A stretch of DNA of 29,037 nt from DATBFG01 sp036558645 (GTDB taxonomy: Bacteria > Acidobacteriota > Terriglobia > Terriglobales > Acidobacteriaceae). Shown in pieces: positions 1-7,837 of this stretch. Made by a program: the position numbers and the translations under genes. Position 1 is the stretch's first letter. Every line of letters begins with the position of its first letter. Location of the stretch: contig DATBFG010000041.1 in the NCBI GenBank assembly GCA_036558645.1, positions 1-29,037 on the forward strand, in the 5' to 3' direction. The notes below the pieces were generated by a model. The model saw nothing but the letters and a program-made list of their open reading frames with translations. It was not told the origin of the DNA and searched no databases.

Positions 1-587
1 GTGTCCTGCGCCGGTTTAATCACGCATGTGTTGCCGCAGACGATGGCGGGTAGGAGCTTCCATGACGGGATTGCCATCGGGAAGTTCCACGGCGTGATCA
101 TGCCGCAGACGCCGACCGGTTGGCGGACAGCCATGGCGAACTTGTTTGGCAGCTCCGACGGAGTAGTCGGGCCAAACAAGCGGCGTCCTTCGCCTGCCAT
201 GTAGTACGCAGTATCGATCGCTTCCTGCGTGTCGCCGCGGGTCTCTTTCAGTACCTTACCCATTTCACGGGTCATGTCGCGCGAATACTCTTCCTTCCGT
301 TCCAGCAGCATTTCGGCGGCGCGAAAGACAATCTCAGCCCTACGGGGAGCCGGAACCAGGCGCCATTTAGCGAAAGCCCGCTTTGCGGCATCGACTGCGG
401 CATCGACGTCAGCCTTGGCCGACTTCTGGAAGATACCCACGACGTCACGAGTGTCGGCGGGGTTACGGTTCTCAAACGTCTCTCCCGTTGAGGCTTCGAC
501 CCACTCGCCGTCGATGAAGTTGTTGTAAACACGAGTACGGGTGGCAGTTCCGCTAAGAATGGGCTTGGTGAGGACGTCGGTAGCCAT
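1..587 (-). CDS. Aldehyde dehydrogenase family protein, N-terminal 195 residues (3' end outside window)
   Basis: An NAD(P)-dependent aldehyde dehydrogenase would oxidise an aldehyde to the acid in the cytoplasm. The reading frame runs from an ATG at 587 down to base 1 without a stop, so only the N-terminal part is present. Visible family features are the N-terminal 'FIDGEWVEASTGETFENRNP' segment (about 24-43), the 'TPWNFPMAIPSWK' motif with the oxyanion-hole Asn (N168) and cofactor-binding Lys (K177), and 'NTCVIKPA' with K191. The catalytic Cys and Glu lie in the missing part. The start is supported by AGGAG six bases upstream. The gene is divergent from the aminotransferase at 748, with 160 bases between the starts. 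The substrate cannot be told; the segment looks most like the semialdehyde dehydrogenase branch (succinate or ketoglutarate semialdehyde type), which is only an impression. Confidence 0.93.
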   Translation of the reverse strand, partial: MATDVLTKPILSGTATRTRVYNNFIDGEWVEASTGETFENRNPADTRDVVGIFQKSAKADVDAAVDAAKRAFAKWRLVPAPRRAEIVFRAAEMLLERKEEYSRDMTREMGKVLKETRGDTQEAIDTAYYMAGEGRRLFGPTTPSELPNKFAMAVRQPVGVCGMITPWNFPMAIPSWKLLPAIVCGNTCVIKPAQD

Positions 588-747
588 AAGATCTCCTGGG
601 AAAATGATCGAAACTAATATGCTACAGGCCAGCTTAAAGGGCGGCAAGTGGACGGAGCCTATGGCGAGGCTGGGATCGTGAACTGATTTTGGGACGAATG
701 CTGTCGTAAGATGAGAACCAACCAAAGTCGTGTCTAAGGAGTTTTCT

Positions 748-1932
748 ATGGCAGCGAGCTCCTATTTCTCACGCCGGTCTTTTATGCGGGTTTCTGCGGC
801 TGTATCCGCAGCGGCATCCCTGCGCGCCTTCAGTGAACCTCTTCTGGCAAAGGCTGCGCGGCCTCTTGATTCCGCAAATGCAGTTCACATCGATTCGAAC
901 GAGAACCCACTGGGACCTTCGGCGGCAGCGCGCGCTGCGGCGGTCAGCATCGTGGCGCAAGGCGGACGTTACAACGATCAAGTCACCGAGAGTTTCGAAG
1001 AACTGTATGCCGCGCAAAATGGCCTTAAGCGCGATTACGTTCGAGCCTATCCCGGATCAAGCAGTCCGCTATGCTATTCGGTCGTAGCATTCACGTCAGC
1101 CAAGAAAAGCTACGTCACGGCGGATCCCGGGTATGAGGCAGGCTTCTTCACTGCCGATGCAATAGGCACACGTATCGTCAGAGTGCCGCTGACGAAGACC
1201 TACTCTCACGATGTGAAGTCGATGATCGAGCAGGCGCCGGATGCCGGACTGTTTTACGTCTGCACTCCCAATAACCCTACCGGTACGCTGACAAGTCATT
1301 CTGATGTCGAATACCTGCTCGAGAACAAGCCGAAGGGATCGATTGTCCTTGTGGATGAAGCTTATATCCACTTCTCCGATGCACAATCCTGCTTTGACCT
1401 GGTGAAAGCCGATAAGGACATCGTTGTGCTGAGGACGTTCTCCAAGTTGTATGGCATGGCCGGTCTGCGCTGCGGAGTGGCGGTCGCTCGGCCCGATCTC
1501 TTAAAAAGAATCGCGACCTACGGTGGATGGAATGCCATGCCCATTACCGCTGTTGCGGCAGCATCTGCAAGCCTGAAAGAGCCGCAACTCGTGTCTGAGC
1601 GTAAACGAATCAACGCCGAGATTCGTACGCGGACATTTGAGTGGCTCGACAAGAACGGTTTTACGTATGTTCCGTCAGACGCGAACTTCTTTATGCTCGA
1701 TATGCGGCGTCCGGCAGAGCAGATCATTCAAGCGATGGCCCGATCGAATGTGATGATCGGACGAGTGTGGCCGGCGATGCCGAACTGGAGTCGCATAACG
1801 GTTGGAACGCAGCAGGAAATGGATCAGTTCCAGGCGGCTTTTCAGCGGACGATGTCCGGTAATGCTGTGGGATGGTCGCTGCCCGAGGTGAAATCAGGCC
1901 GCCAAAGTCTGGATGGCTTCATCGTTTCCTGA
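748..1932 (+). CDS. HisC-like class I/II PLP aminotransferase with twin-arginine signal
   Basis: The protein has 394 residues and belongs to the fold-type I aminotransferases nearest histidinol-phosphate aminotransferase. These move an amino group between an amino acid or amino-alcohol phosphate and a 2-oxoacid using PLP. Visible motifs are 'DSNENPLGPS' near the N-terminus, 'CTPNNPTG', 'DEAYIHF', and 'TFSKLYGMAGLRCG' holding the PLP-binding Lys (K233). The N-terminus is unusual: 'SRRSFMRV' followed by an Ala-rich hydrophobic stretch ending near 'LLAKA' matches a Tat signal (S-R-R-x-F-x-K-like), so the folded PLP enzyme may be exported. I chose ATG 748 because AAGGAG lies just upstream. An in-frame GTG at 730 has no such site and would push the signal inward. 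A biosynthetic HisC would be cytoplasmic, so the substrate may not be histidinol phosphate. No his genes are nearby. Confidence 0.9.
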   Translation: MAASSYFSRRSFMRVSAAVSAAASLRAFSEPLLAKAARPLDSANAVHIDSNENPLGPSAAARAAAVSIVAQGGRYNDQVTESFEELYAAQNGLKRDYVRAYPGSSSPLCYSVVAFTSAKKSYVTADPGYEAGFFTADAIGTRIVRVPLTKTYSHDVKSMIEQAPDAGLFYVCTPNNPTGTLTSHSDVEYLLENKPKGSIVLVDEAYIHFSDAQSCFDLVKADKDIVVLRTFSKLYGMAGLRCGVAVARPDLLKRIATYGGWNAMPITAVAAASASLKEPQLVSERKRINAEIRTRTFEWLDKNGFTYVPSDANFFMLDMRRPAEQIIQAMARSNVMIGRVWPAMPNWSRITVGTQQEMDQFQAAFQRTMSGNAVGWSLPEVKSGRQSLDGFIVS

Positions 1933-2051
1933 CCGGCATAGTCCAAGTGTTCGTTTCCGGTCGCGGACGTCCACAATCGGACAGACGGCTTCCAGCAATT
2001 CCTTTATTTGATGGTCGTAAGATTGGCCTTTCCATTGCAATCATCAAGGCA

Positions 2052-2086
2052 GTAGAATCCCTACACCCAATAGGTAGACACTCTAC
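2052..2086 (+). promoter_or_regulatory. Tandem 13-bp palindromes before padR: candidate PadR operator with overlapping -10
   Basis: Two copies of the palindromic unit GTAGA-N4-CTAC lie at 2052-2064 and 2074-2086. They are identical at 10 of 13 positions, with centres 22 bases apart (about two helical turns). The second copy ends at the base before the padR ATG. A TAGAAT hexamer at 2053-2058 could be the -10 element and sits inside the first copy. The best -35 (TTCCAT at 2030-2035, 17-base spacer) is poor. Position and symmetry suggest autorepression by the PadR protein encoded next. There is no clear ribosome binding site for padR. The repeats are seen directly; the role is inferred. Confidence 0.45.
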
Positions 2087-2443
2087 ATGCCACCAAAAAC
2101 TCGATACCAAAATCGCATTGAACTTCTTCAGGGCACCCTGGACCTTCTGATTCTGCAGACCCTGCTCTGGGGGCCGCAGCATGGCTACGGTATCAGCCAA
2201 GCCATTCGTCTGAACTCGGGCGAAGTGCTTGACGTTGAGACAGGCTCCCTGTACCCGGCGCTTCATCGTCTGGAACGGCAGAAGTGGATCAAGGCTGAGT
2301 GGAAGACCTCGGAAAACAGACAGCGGATAAAAGAGTATCGACTGACAGCTGCTGGAAGGAAACAACTCATAACTGAGCGTTCGCGCTGGACCAAGCTGTC
2401 GGACGCAATCGGCGGGATACTCAATCCGGTGGCGGGAGAGTGA
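2087..2443 (+). CDS. PadR family transcriptional regulator
   Basis: This 118-residue winged helix-turn-helix protein matches short PadR-s type regulators. The segment 'GTLDLLILQTLLWGPQHGYG' (about 15-34), then 'ETGSLYPALHRLERQKWI' (about 51-68) and the wing 'RIKEYRLTAAGRKQL' form the conserved PadR DNA-binding core, and a short C-terminal helix would mediate dimerisation. PadR proteins are usually repressors released by a small ligand or stress. The stop codon is followed after one base by the permease ATG at 2445, so the two are surely co-transcribed and probably translationally coupled. PadR next to an orphan duplicated permease is a recurrent acidobacterial arrangement. The start at 2087 lacks a clear Shine-Dalgarno sequence, but the family's usual N-terminus fits it. 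Confidence 0.93.
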   Translation: MPPKTRYQNRIELLQGTLDLLILQTLLWGPQHGYGISQAIRLNSGEVLDVETGSLYPALHRLERQKWIKAEWKTSENRQRIKEYRLTAAGRKQLITERSRWTKLSDAIGGILNPVAGE

Positions 2444-2444
2444 T

Positions 2445-5084
2445 ATGCGATGGTTCCGGCGCAAGGAGCAGGAATTGCAGCGTGAGATCGAATCTCACCT
2501 CGCGATGGCGGCACAGGATCGCATCGAACGGGGAGAAAGTCCGGAACAGGCGGCGCAAAAAGCAAAGAGTGAGTTCGGCAATGTAGCTCTGATCGCCGAA
2601 ACTACACGTGAAACGTGGAAGTGGGCGTGGCTGGAACATTTCTCGCAGGACGTGCGCTACGGAGTGCGCATGTTCGCAAAGACCCCCGCGTACACTGCAA
2701 TTGCCATTCTCACCCTCGCGCTCGGCATCGGTGCGAACACTGCGCTGTTTTCTGTAGTCAACGGCGTTTTGCTGAATCCCCTACCTTTTCCTGATCCCAA
2801 TCAGCTAGTCATCATCCACGAGAGCAAGCCAAATTTTGATCAGGGTTCGATTTCCTTTCCGAATTTTCTTGATTGGCAGCGCGATAACAAGAGTTTCTCG
2901 GCCATGGGTGTATCGCGCGGATACGCATTCATCCTTACTGGGCTGGGAGACGCCGAACAGGTAAACGCGGACTTCGTTTCTAGTGGATTTTTTCCGGCAC
3001 TGGGGCTGAACCCGATTTTGGGACGCAGTTTCTTGCCCGGTGAAGACCAAGTGGGCGCTGCGCCCATCGTGATGATCAGCGAGGGTTTCTGGCGCCGCAA
3101 GTTTGGAGCGCGGCCGGATGTGCTGGGCCGGGTCCTGACCCTGGATGCGAAAAACTACACCATTGTCGGGGTTGTGCCGGCGAGCTTCCACGGAGGGATC
3201 GCAGGGATTCGTGAACGGGAGTTGTATGCCCCGGTGGGGCAGTGGAGCAATCCTATTCTCATGAATCGAGGAGCGGGCCTCGGTTTCCATGGCGTGGGAC
3301 GTCTCAACCCGGGCGTGTCGTTGAAGCAGGCACAGGCCGATATGAACGTTGTTACACAGAACCTGGCTGCCGCATACCCGGATGTTAACAACGGTGTCGG
3401 CTCGAAACTGGCACCGCTCAAAGAGCAAATTGTCGGTGATGTACAGCCCTATTTGTTTGTCCTGCTGGCGGCAGTAGGATGCGTGCTTTTGATTGCGTGC
3501 GTGAACGTAGCGAATTTGTTACTGGCGAGAGCTAACGGACGTACGCAGGAGTTGGCAGTACGCGTCTCTCTAGGCGCAAGCCGGGCAAGGCTAATCCGCC
3601 AGTTGCTGACTGAGAGCTGTTTGCTTGCATTGGCTGGGGGATGCCTGGGATTTCTGATTGCGGCGTGGGGAACACATACGGCTTTGAAAATTCTTCCGGT
3701 CGCATTACCACGCGCGGATAACGTCGGCATCGATAGTCGAGTCCTGATCTTCACGACGGTGCTTTCCATACTGGCGGGAATTCTTTTTGGACTTGTGCCT
3801 GCACTCAAGGTTTCAAGACCGGATTTGCACGAGACCTTGAAGCAGGGAGGCAGGGGCGGCAGCGGCGTTCGGCACTCCACGCAGAGTGTATTGGTAGTGA
3901 CCGAAACCGCCCTGGCGCTTGTTCTCTTGGTTGGTGCCGGGCTCATGTTGCGCAGCCTTGCAGGGTTGTGGAAGGTTGATCCAGGATTCGATCCTGAGAA
4001 CGTTGTGACCTTTGGATTGTCATTGCCGCCCACGACAATGAATGCAAATCCAGATGCTATACGCGCCGCCTTTCGCGAATTTGACCAGAGATTGCGGGCG
4101 GTTCCGGGCGTTACTGCCGTCTCGCAGTCGTGGGGCGCGGTTCCGATCAGCAGCGACGATGAGCAACTGTTCTTGATCGAGGGCCAGCCCAAACCAGCAA
4201 GCGACAAAGACATGAATTGGGCAATCGGCTACATCGTCGAACCGGAATACCAGAGCGCTATGAAGGTTCCCCTTCTACGTGGCCGCTTTCTTTCGGAACA
4301 GGACAACGAACACAGCCCCCGGGTGGTCGTGATCGATGACGTTCTGGCAGCCAAGCACTTTCCACATGAGGACCCAATCGGCAAGCGAATCCAATTGCAG
4401 CACAACCAGGAGTGGGCCCAGATCGTGGGCGTCGTTGGTCACGTCAAGCAGTGGGGTCTGGAGACGGATGACACCGAATCTGTGCGGGCGCAACTGTATA
4501 TCCCATGTATGCAGATGCCGGATGAGTTTATTCGCATGACTCCTTCCGGTTCGACCGTGCTCGTCCGATCTGACCGGATGAATGCGGGACTGATCGAGGC
4601 TGTCCGAAACGCGAGCCGTGAGATGAGCAGCCAGCAGGTCATTTTCGGCGTCGAGACCATGAATGGAATTATTTCGGAGTCGCTCTCCACCCGAAGATTT
4701 TCCATGATCTTGTTTGGGATCTTTGCCGCGGTTGCTCTGTTGCTTGCAACCGTCGGGATGTACGGGGTGATTTCGTTCCTCGTCGGACAGCGTACGCATG
4801 AGATTGGGGTTCGCATGGCCCTGGGAGCAGAGCGTGGCGACGTGCTGCGCCTTGTCCTGGCACAAGGTGCGAAGATGGCAGGCTGGGGAATAGCCATCGG
4901 CTTCGTTAGCGCACTTCTCGTCATGCCGCTCCTGGCCAACCTATTGTTTAGCGTGAGACCGGCGGACCCTGTAACCCTAGTTACCGTTGCGGTGCTCCTG
5001 TCCGGCGTTGCGATGCTGGCCTGCTACCTCCCCGCTCGCCGGGCTTTGGGAGTCGACTGCATGGCAGCTTTGCGCTACGAGTAG
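2445..5084 (+). CDS. ADOP-type (MacB/FtsX-like) ABC transporter permease
   Basis: This 879-residue inner-membrane protein has the layout of the acidobacterial duplicated orphan permease family. A short cytoplasmic N-terminal helical segment (1-60, 'ESHLAMAAQDRIERGESPEQA') precedes a first transmembrane helix (about 83-106). A MacB-like periplasmic domain and a first FtsX block (about 335-455, with 'RTQELAVRVSLGASR') follow, then a transmembrane helix (about 487-510), a second periplasmic domain, and a second FtsX block near the end ('RTHEIGVRMALGAERGDVL'). So one chain carries two permease halves. No ATPase gene is adjacent, which is why the family is called orphan. MacB relatives are mechanotransmitters that move no substrate through the membrane themselves. 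What this one works on cannot be read from the sequence. It starts one base after padR, and PadR presumably controls it. Confidence 0.95.
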   Translation: MRWFRRKEQELQREIESHLAMAAQDRIERGESPEQAAQKAKSEFGNVALIAETTRETWKWAWLEHFSQDVRYGVRMFAKTPAYTAIAILTLALGIGANTALFSVVNGVLLNPLPFPDPNQLVIIHESKPNFDQGSISFPNFLDWQRDNKSFSAMGVSRGYAFILTGLGDAEQVNADFVSSGFFPALGLNPILGRSFLPGEDQVGAAPIVMISEGFWRRKFGARPDVLGRVLTLDAKNYTIVGVVPASFHGGIAGIRERELYAPVGQWSNPILMNRGAGLGFHGVGRLNPGVSLKQAQADMNVVTQNLAAAYPDVNNGVGSKLAPLKEQIVGDVQPYLFVLLAAVGCVLLIACVNVANLLLARANGRTQELAVRVSLGASRARLIRQLLTESCLLALAGGCLGFLIAAWGTHTALKILPVALPRADNVGIDSRVLIFTTVLSILAGILFGLVPALKVSRPDLHETLKQGGRGGSGVRHSTQSVLVVTETALALVLLVGAGLMLRSLAGLWKVDPGFDPENVVTFGLSLPPTTMNANPDAIRAAFREFDQRLRAVPGVTAVSQSWGAVPISSDDEQLFLIEGQPKPASDKDMNWAIGYIVEPEYQSAMKVPLLRGRFLSEQDNEHSPRVVVIDDVLAAKHFPHEDPIGKRIQLQHNQEWAQIVGVVGHVKQWGLETDDTESVRAQLYIPCMQMPDEFIRMTPSGSTVLVRSDRMNAGLIEAVRNASREMSSQQVIFGVETMNGIISESLSTRRFSMILFGIFAAVALLLATVGMYGVISFLVGQRTHEIGVRMALGAERGDVLRLVLAQGAKMAGWGIAIGFVSALLVMPLLANLLFSVRPADPVTLVTVAVLLSGVAMLACYLPARRALGVDCMAALRYE

Positions 5085-5218
5085 ATTCCCATTAGAAACA
5101 GTGCAGTGACTTCCGTAACGGCACTTCTTGTGACCCAAGTTGATAACCCTCCGGCCCATCGTTAGGCTTGTGATAGGGTTGAAATTACCCCATATTCTCT
5201 AACTTCGGTTGGACCTCA

Positions 5219-6511
5219 GTGGCCTTGGTGTCGTCAAACAACAAGCCCGGAATCCACATCGCGTGGAAGACTGTCACCTATCGCAGCGTCATCCTGGTGA
5301 TAATGGCGGTCTTGGGTATCTTCCTGACTGGGATGTACTTTGCCTTCCCGCAAGCTGCCGGGACGGCTGTGAAGTCGGTCAATAACCTCGCCGGAAACCT
5401 TCTGGACAAGATAGCCAGCAACGCTGCGGCGGGGAAGTCAACCGTTATGAATTCGCAGCAGGCGCACATCACTGCTCTCGATGGGACGGTGCGCGTCAAG
5501 AAAGCCAATTCCAATAGCTGGGTGCTTGCCGACTATAACGTTCCCCTCGACAAAGGCGATGTGGTGCAGACCGGATCCGAAGGTATGGCCAAGATTGCCT
5601 TCAACGACGGCACCAACTACACCGTAAAACAAGATTCACTAATTGTGATCGAGGAAAACTCCGCGAACGACCAACAACAGACGAACGTTGCGGTCGCGAT
5701 CAGTACGGGTACGGTTGATTTAGCGACGGCTACTTATGTTCAGGGTTCGAAGTCGCAGGTAATCGTGGCGGGCGCCACCGCTTCGCTCGCCCCGGATAGC
5801 GCCGCGCAAGTTTATAATGATCCTAAGTCCGATCAGCACGAAATCTTGTTCAAGAAAGGTACTGGTGACGTCACCCGTAACGGGGAGGTCGTACACCTGT
5901 CCAGTTGGGAGAAAGTGTCTTTTAATGCCGAGTCGCCACGGATGGCAAAGTTGAAAGAAATCGGCCCTCCGACCCCCATTTCACCCGCGAACATGATGCC
6001 CATTTTCACCACCGGGGATCCCAAGCCGGTCGAATTCTCATGGACGCCGATGGCAAATGCCGTTGGTTATCGCCTACGGATCTCGCGAAACCCGTACTTC
6101 TCTTCGACGGTTGTGGATCGCAAAGTCGATACCGCGGATGTTCTGGTGTCGGGCCTAAGTCAAGGGGCCTATTACTGGATGGTCCACTCCTTCGACGCAC
6201 AAGCGAAGGAATCGGTTGAAAGCGAAAAGAATCGCTTCACAATTATTCCGCGCGGGAAGGACGCGACTGCAGCCATCAATCTGGAAGTAGAGCCTTTCAT
6301 TCAGCACGGACACGTCATCGAATTGACGGGCCGCACAGAAATCGGCGCTCGGGTCATGGTGAATGGTCGTGAGGTGCCGGTGATCGGGGCAGACGGCAGT
6401 TTCCACTATTTCACGCCGTCGCTGGCTCCAGGTGAGAGCGTGATTACGATCACTGCGCAGAACGCAAAAGGTGGGGTAAACACACTACAGAAGAAGGTAG
6501 TCATGCAGTAG
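5219..6511 (+). CDS. Membrane-anchored FecR-domain protein with C-terminal Ig-like domains
   Basis: This 430-residue protein has one hydrophobic helix at about 23-43 following a basic N-terminus, so most of it should face the periplasm. Residues about 82-145 ('ALDGTVRVKKANSNSW' ... 'LDKGDVVQTGSEGMAKIAF') match the FecR domain, and a second related half extends to about 237. The stretch 265-345 ('PVEFSWTPMANAVGYRLRIS') looks like a fibronectin-III-type domain, and 355-430 ('GRTEIGARVMVNGREVPV') like a bacterial Ig-like domain. FecR domains are known from sigma-factor signalling and, in many phyla, from stand-alone surface or envelope proteins. No sigma factor is adjacent here, so a structural or peptidoglycan-associated role is as likely. 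The start is a GTG at 5219 with no strong ribosome site; a GTG at 5228 is an alternative. It precedes mreB in the same direction by 177 bases. Confidence 0.85.
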   Translation: MALVSSNNKPGIHIAWKTVTYRSVILVIMAVLGIFLTGMYFAFPQAAGTAVKSVNNLAGNLLDKIASNAAAGKSTVMNSQQAHITALDGTVRVKKANSNSWVLADYNVPLDKGDVVQTGSEGMAKIAFNDGTNYTVKQDSLIVIEENSANDQQQTNVAVAISTGTVDLATATYVQGSKSQVIVAGATASLAPDSAAQVYNDPKSDQHEILFKKGTGDVTRNGEVVHLSSWEKVSFNAESPRMAKLKEIGPPTPISPANMMPIFTTGDPKPVEFSWTPMANAVGYRLRISRNPYFSSTVVDRKVDTADVLVSGLSQGAYYWMVHSFDAQAKESVESEKNRFTIIPRGKDATAAINLEVEPFIQHGHVIELTGRTEIGARVMVNGREVPVIGADGSFHYFTPSLAPGESVITITAQNAKGGVNTLQKKVVMQ

Positions 6512-6561
6512 CGAAACGTGTTCTTCCGTGACTGTCAAACAGGGACGAAACTTTAGTTTGG

Positions 6562-6589
6562 TTCGGTGAGCGACGATTTCGCCTAGAAT
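6562..6589 (+). promoter_or_regulatory. Candidate promoter for mreBCD
   Basis: TAGAAT at 6584-6589 matches the sigma-70 -10 consensus at five of six positions. A weak -35 (TTCGGT, 6562-6567) lies 16 bases upstream. The predicted transcript would carry a leader of about 90 bases before the mreB ATG at 6689. The same TAGAAT hexamer recurs before padR and mrdA. Confidence 0.35.
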
Positions 6590-6688
6590 TACGAGCGTTC
6601 GTCCATAATAGACGGCAGGAACCGGGTAAAACTCGAAAGAATCGTAGTAAAGATCATAAGATCGCAGACAAAGAGAGACGTTTCCCGT

Positions 6689-7753
6689 ATGTCATCGAAT
6701 GGTTTTCATGCCAGCGCAACGCGCATGCACAATCTGAGGTCGCTGTTCAGCATCTTTTCCAGCGATCTCGCAATTGACCTCGGCACTGCTAACACGCTGG
6801 TCTATGCACGCGGCAAAGGGATCGTTGTCAACGAACCCTCGATCGTCGCTCTCAACAAGAACACCAACGAGGTCGAAGCAGTTGGCAAAGAAGCTAAGGA
6901 AATGCTCGGACGCACACCGGGAAACATCGTCGCCATCAAGCCGATGAAGGACGGCGTGATCGCTGACTTCAAAGTAACGGAAAAGATGTTGAACTACTTC
7001 ATTCAGAAGGCGCACAACCGCAAGATGCTGGTGCATCCGAGGATTGTGATCGGTGTTCCATCAGAAATTACGCAAGTGGAAAAGCGTGCCGTCATGGATT
7101 CGGCATATCGCGCCAAGGCGAGCGAAGTGCACCTGGTCGAACAGGCGATGGTGGCAGCCATCGGCGCCGGTCTTCCTATTACTGAACCCAGCGGCAACAT
7201 GGTGGTCGACATCGGCGGCGGCACAACCGACATCGCTGTCATCTCTCTCAGCGGTATTGTTTATTCGCGCTCAGTCCGTATGGCCGGTAATCAGATGGAT
7301 GAAGCCATCATGAATTACCTGAAACGCAAATATAACCTGCTAATCGGCGAGCGAACGGCGGAACAGATCAAGATTGAGATTGGTAGCGCCTATCCGCTCG
7401 ACAAGCCGCTCACCATGGAGATCAAAGGGCGCAACTTGATTGAAGGCGTCCCCAAGACCATTACCGTGGACGATAGTGAGGTCCGGGAATCCCTCAGCGA
7501 ATGCGTGTCAACCATTATGAACGCCATCCGCGTGGCCCTCGAGCGGACGCCGCCGGAACTTTCGGCCGACATCAGCGATCGTGGCATCGTGCTGACTGGC
7601 GGAGGGGCGTTGCTGAAGAATTTGGATAAGCGTATACGGGAGGAAACTGGCCTGCCGGTTTCGATCGCTGACGATCCTTTGTGCAGCGTGGTGCTGGGTA
7701 CCGGCAAAATGCTCTCGGATTTCAAGCTGCTTCGCAAGATTTCGATCGAGTAA
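6689..7753 (+). CDS. mreB: Rod-shape-determining protein MreB
   Basis: MreB is the bacterial actin homologue that polymerises under the inner membrane and directs lateral wall synthesis by PBP2 and RodA. The 354 residues cover the whole actin-like fold: phosphate-1 motif 'AIDLGTANTLVY' (about 28-39), phosphate-2 motif 'DIGGGTTDIAV' (174-184), and the adenosine motif 'GIVLTGGGALL' near the C-terminus. 'VRSLF/LRSLFSIFSS'-like hydrophobic residues at the N-terminus fit membrane insertion. Most MreBs begin close to M13 of this frame (ATG at 6725, 'MHNLRSLFSIF'). I report the upstream ATG 6689 because a purine-rich AGAGAGA lies before it, although at a long distance, and nothing better precedes 6725. 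mreC and mreD follow on the same strand. Confidence 0.97.
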   Translation: MSSNGFHASATRMHNLRSLFSIFSSDLAIDLGTANTLVYARGKGIVVNEPSIVALNKNTNEVEAVGKEAKEMLGRTPGNIVAIKPMKDGVIADFKVTEKMLNYFIQKAHNRKMLVHPRIVIGVPSEITQVEKRAVMDSAYRAKASEVHLVEQAMVAAIGAGLPITEPSGNMVVDIGGGTTDIAVISLSGIVYSRSVRMAGNQMDEAIMNYLKRKYNLLIGERTAEQIKIEIGSAYPLDKPLTMEIKGRNLIEGVPKTITVDDSEVRESLSECVSTIMNAIRVALERTPPELSADISDRGIVLTGGGALLKNLDKRIREETGLPVSIADDPLCSVVLGTGKMLSDFKLLRKISIE

Positions 7754-7755
7754 CA

Positions 7756-7816
7756 GTTTCGAGTTTCAGGTTTCGAGTTTTGCATCGTTGGGAAACTCTG
7801 TTATGAGACTTGAAAC
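7756..7816 (+). repeat. Direct repeats and nested inverted repeat between mreB and mreC
   Basis: The 11-mer GTTTCGAGTTT occurs at 7756-7766 and again at 7770-7780 (14-base period). GTTTCA (7763-7768) pairs with TGAAAC (7811-7816), and GAGTTT (7775-7780) pairs with AAACTC (7793-7798). The transcript could therefore fold into a nested hairpin just before the mreC start at 7838, whose ribosome site (GGAA at 7826-7829) is weak. There is no U-tract, so this is not an intrinsic terminator. It may be an intergenic repeat family or a modulator of mreC translation. Confidence 0.6.
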
Positions 7817-7837
7817 TACGGGCTTGGAACTGCTCCC

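Noticed and set aside
272..532. 86-codon minus-strand frame near the left edge
   Set aside because: It lies in another frame of the aldehyde dehydrogenase, whose own frame carries the family motifs and a good ribosome site.
1919..2464. 181-codon minus-strand frame across padR
   Set aside because: It overlaps the whole PadR gene, which has clear family motifs; the antisense translation is Arg/Pro/Ser-rich without a domain.
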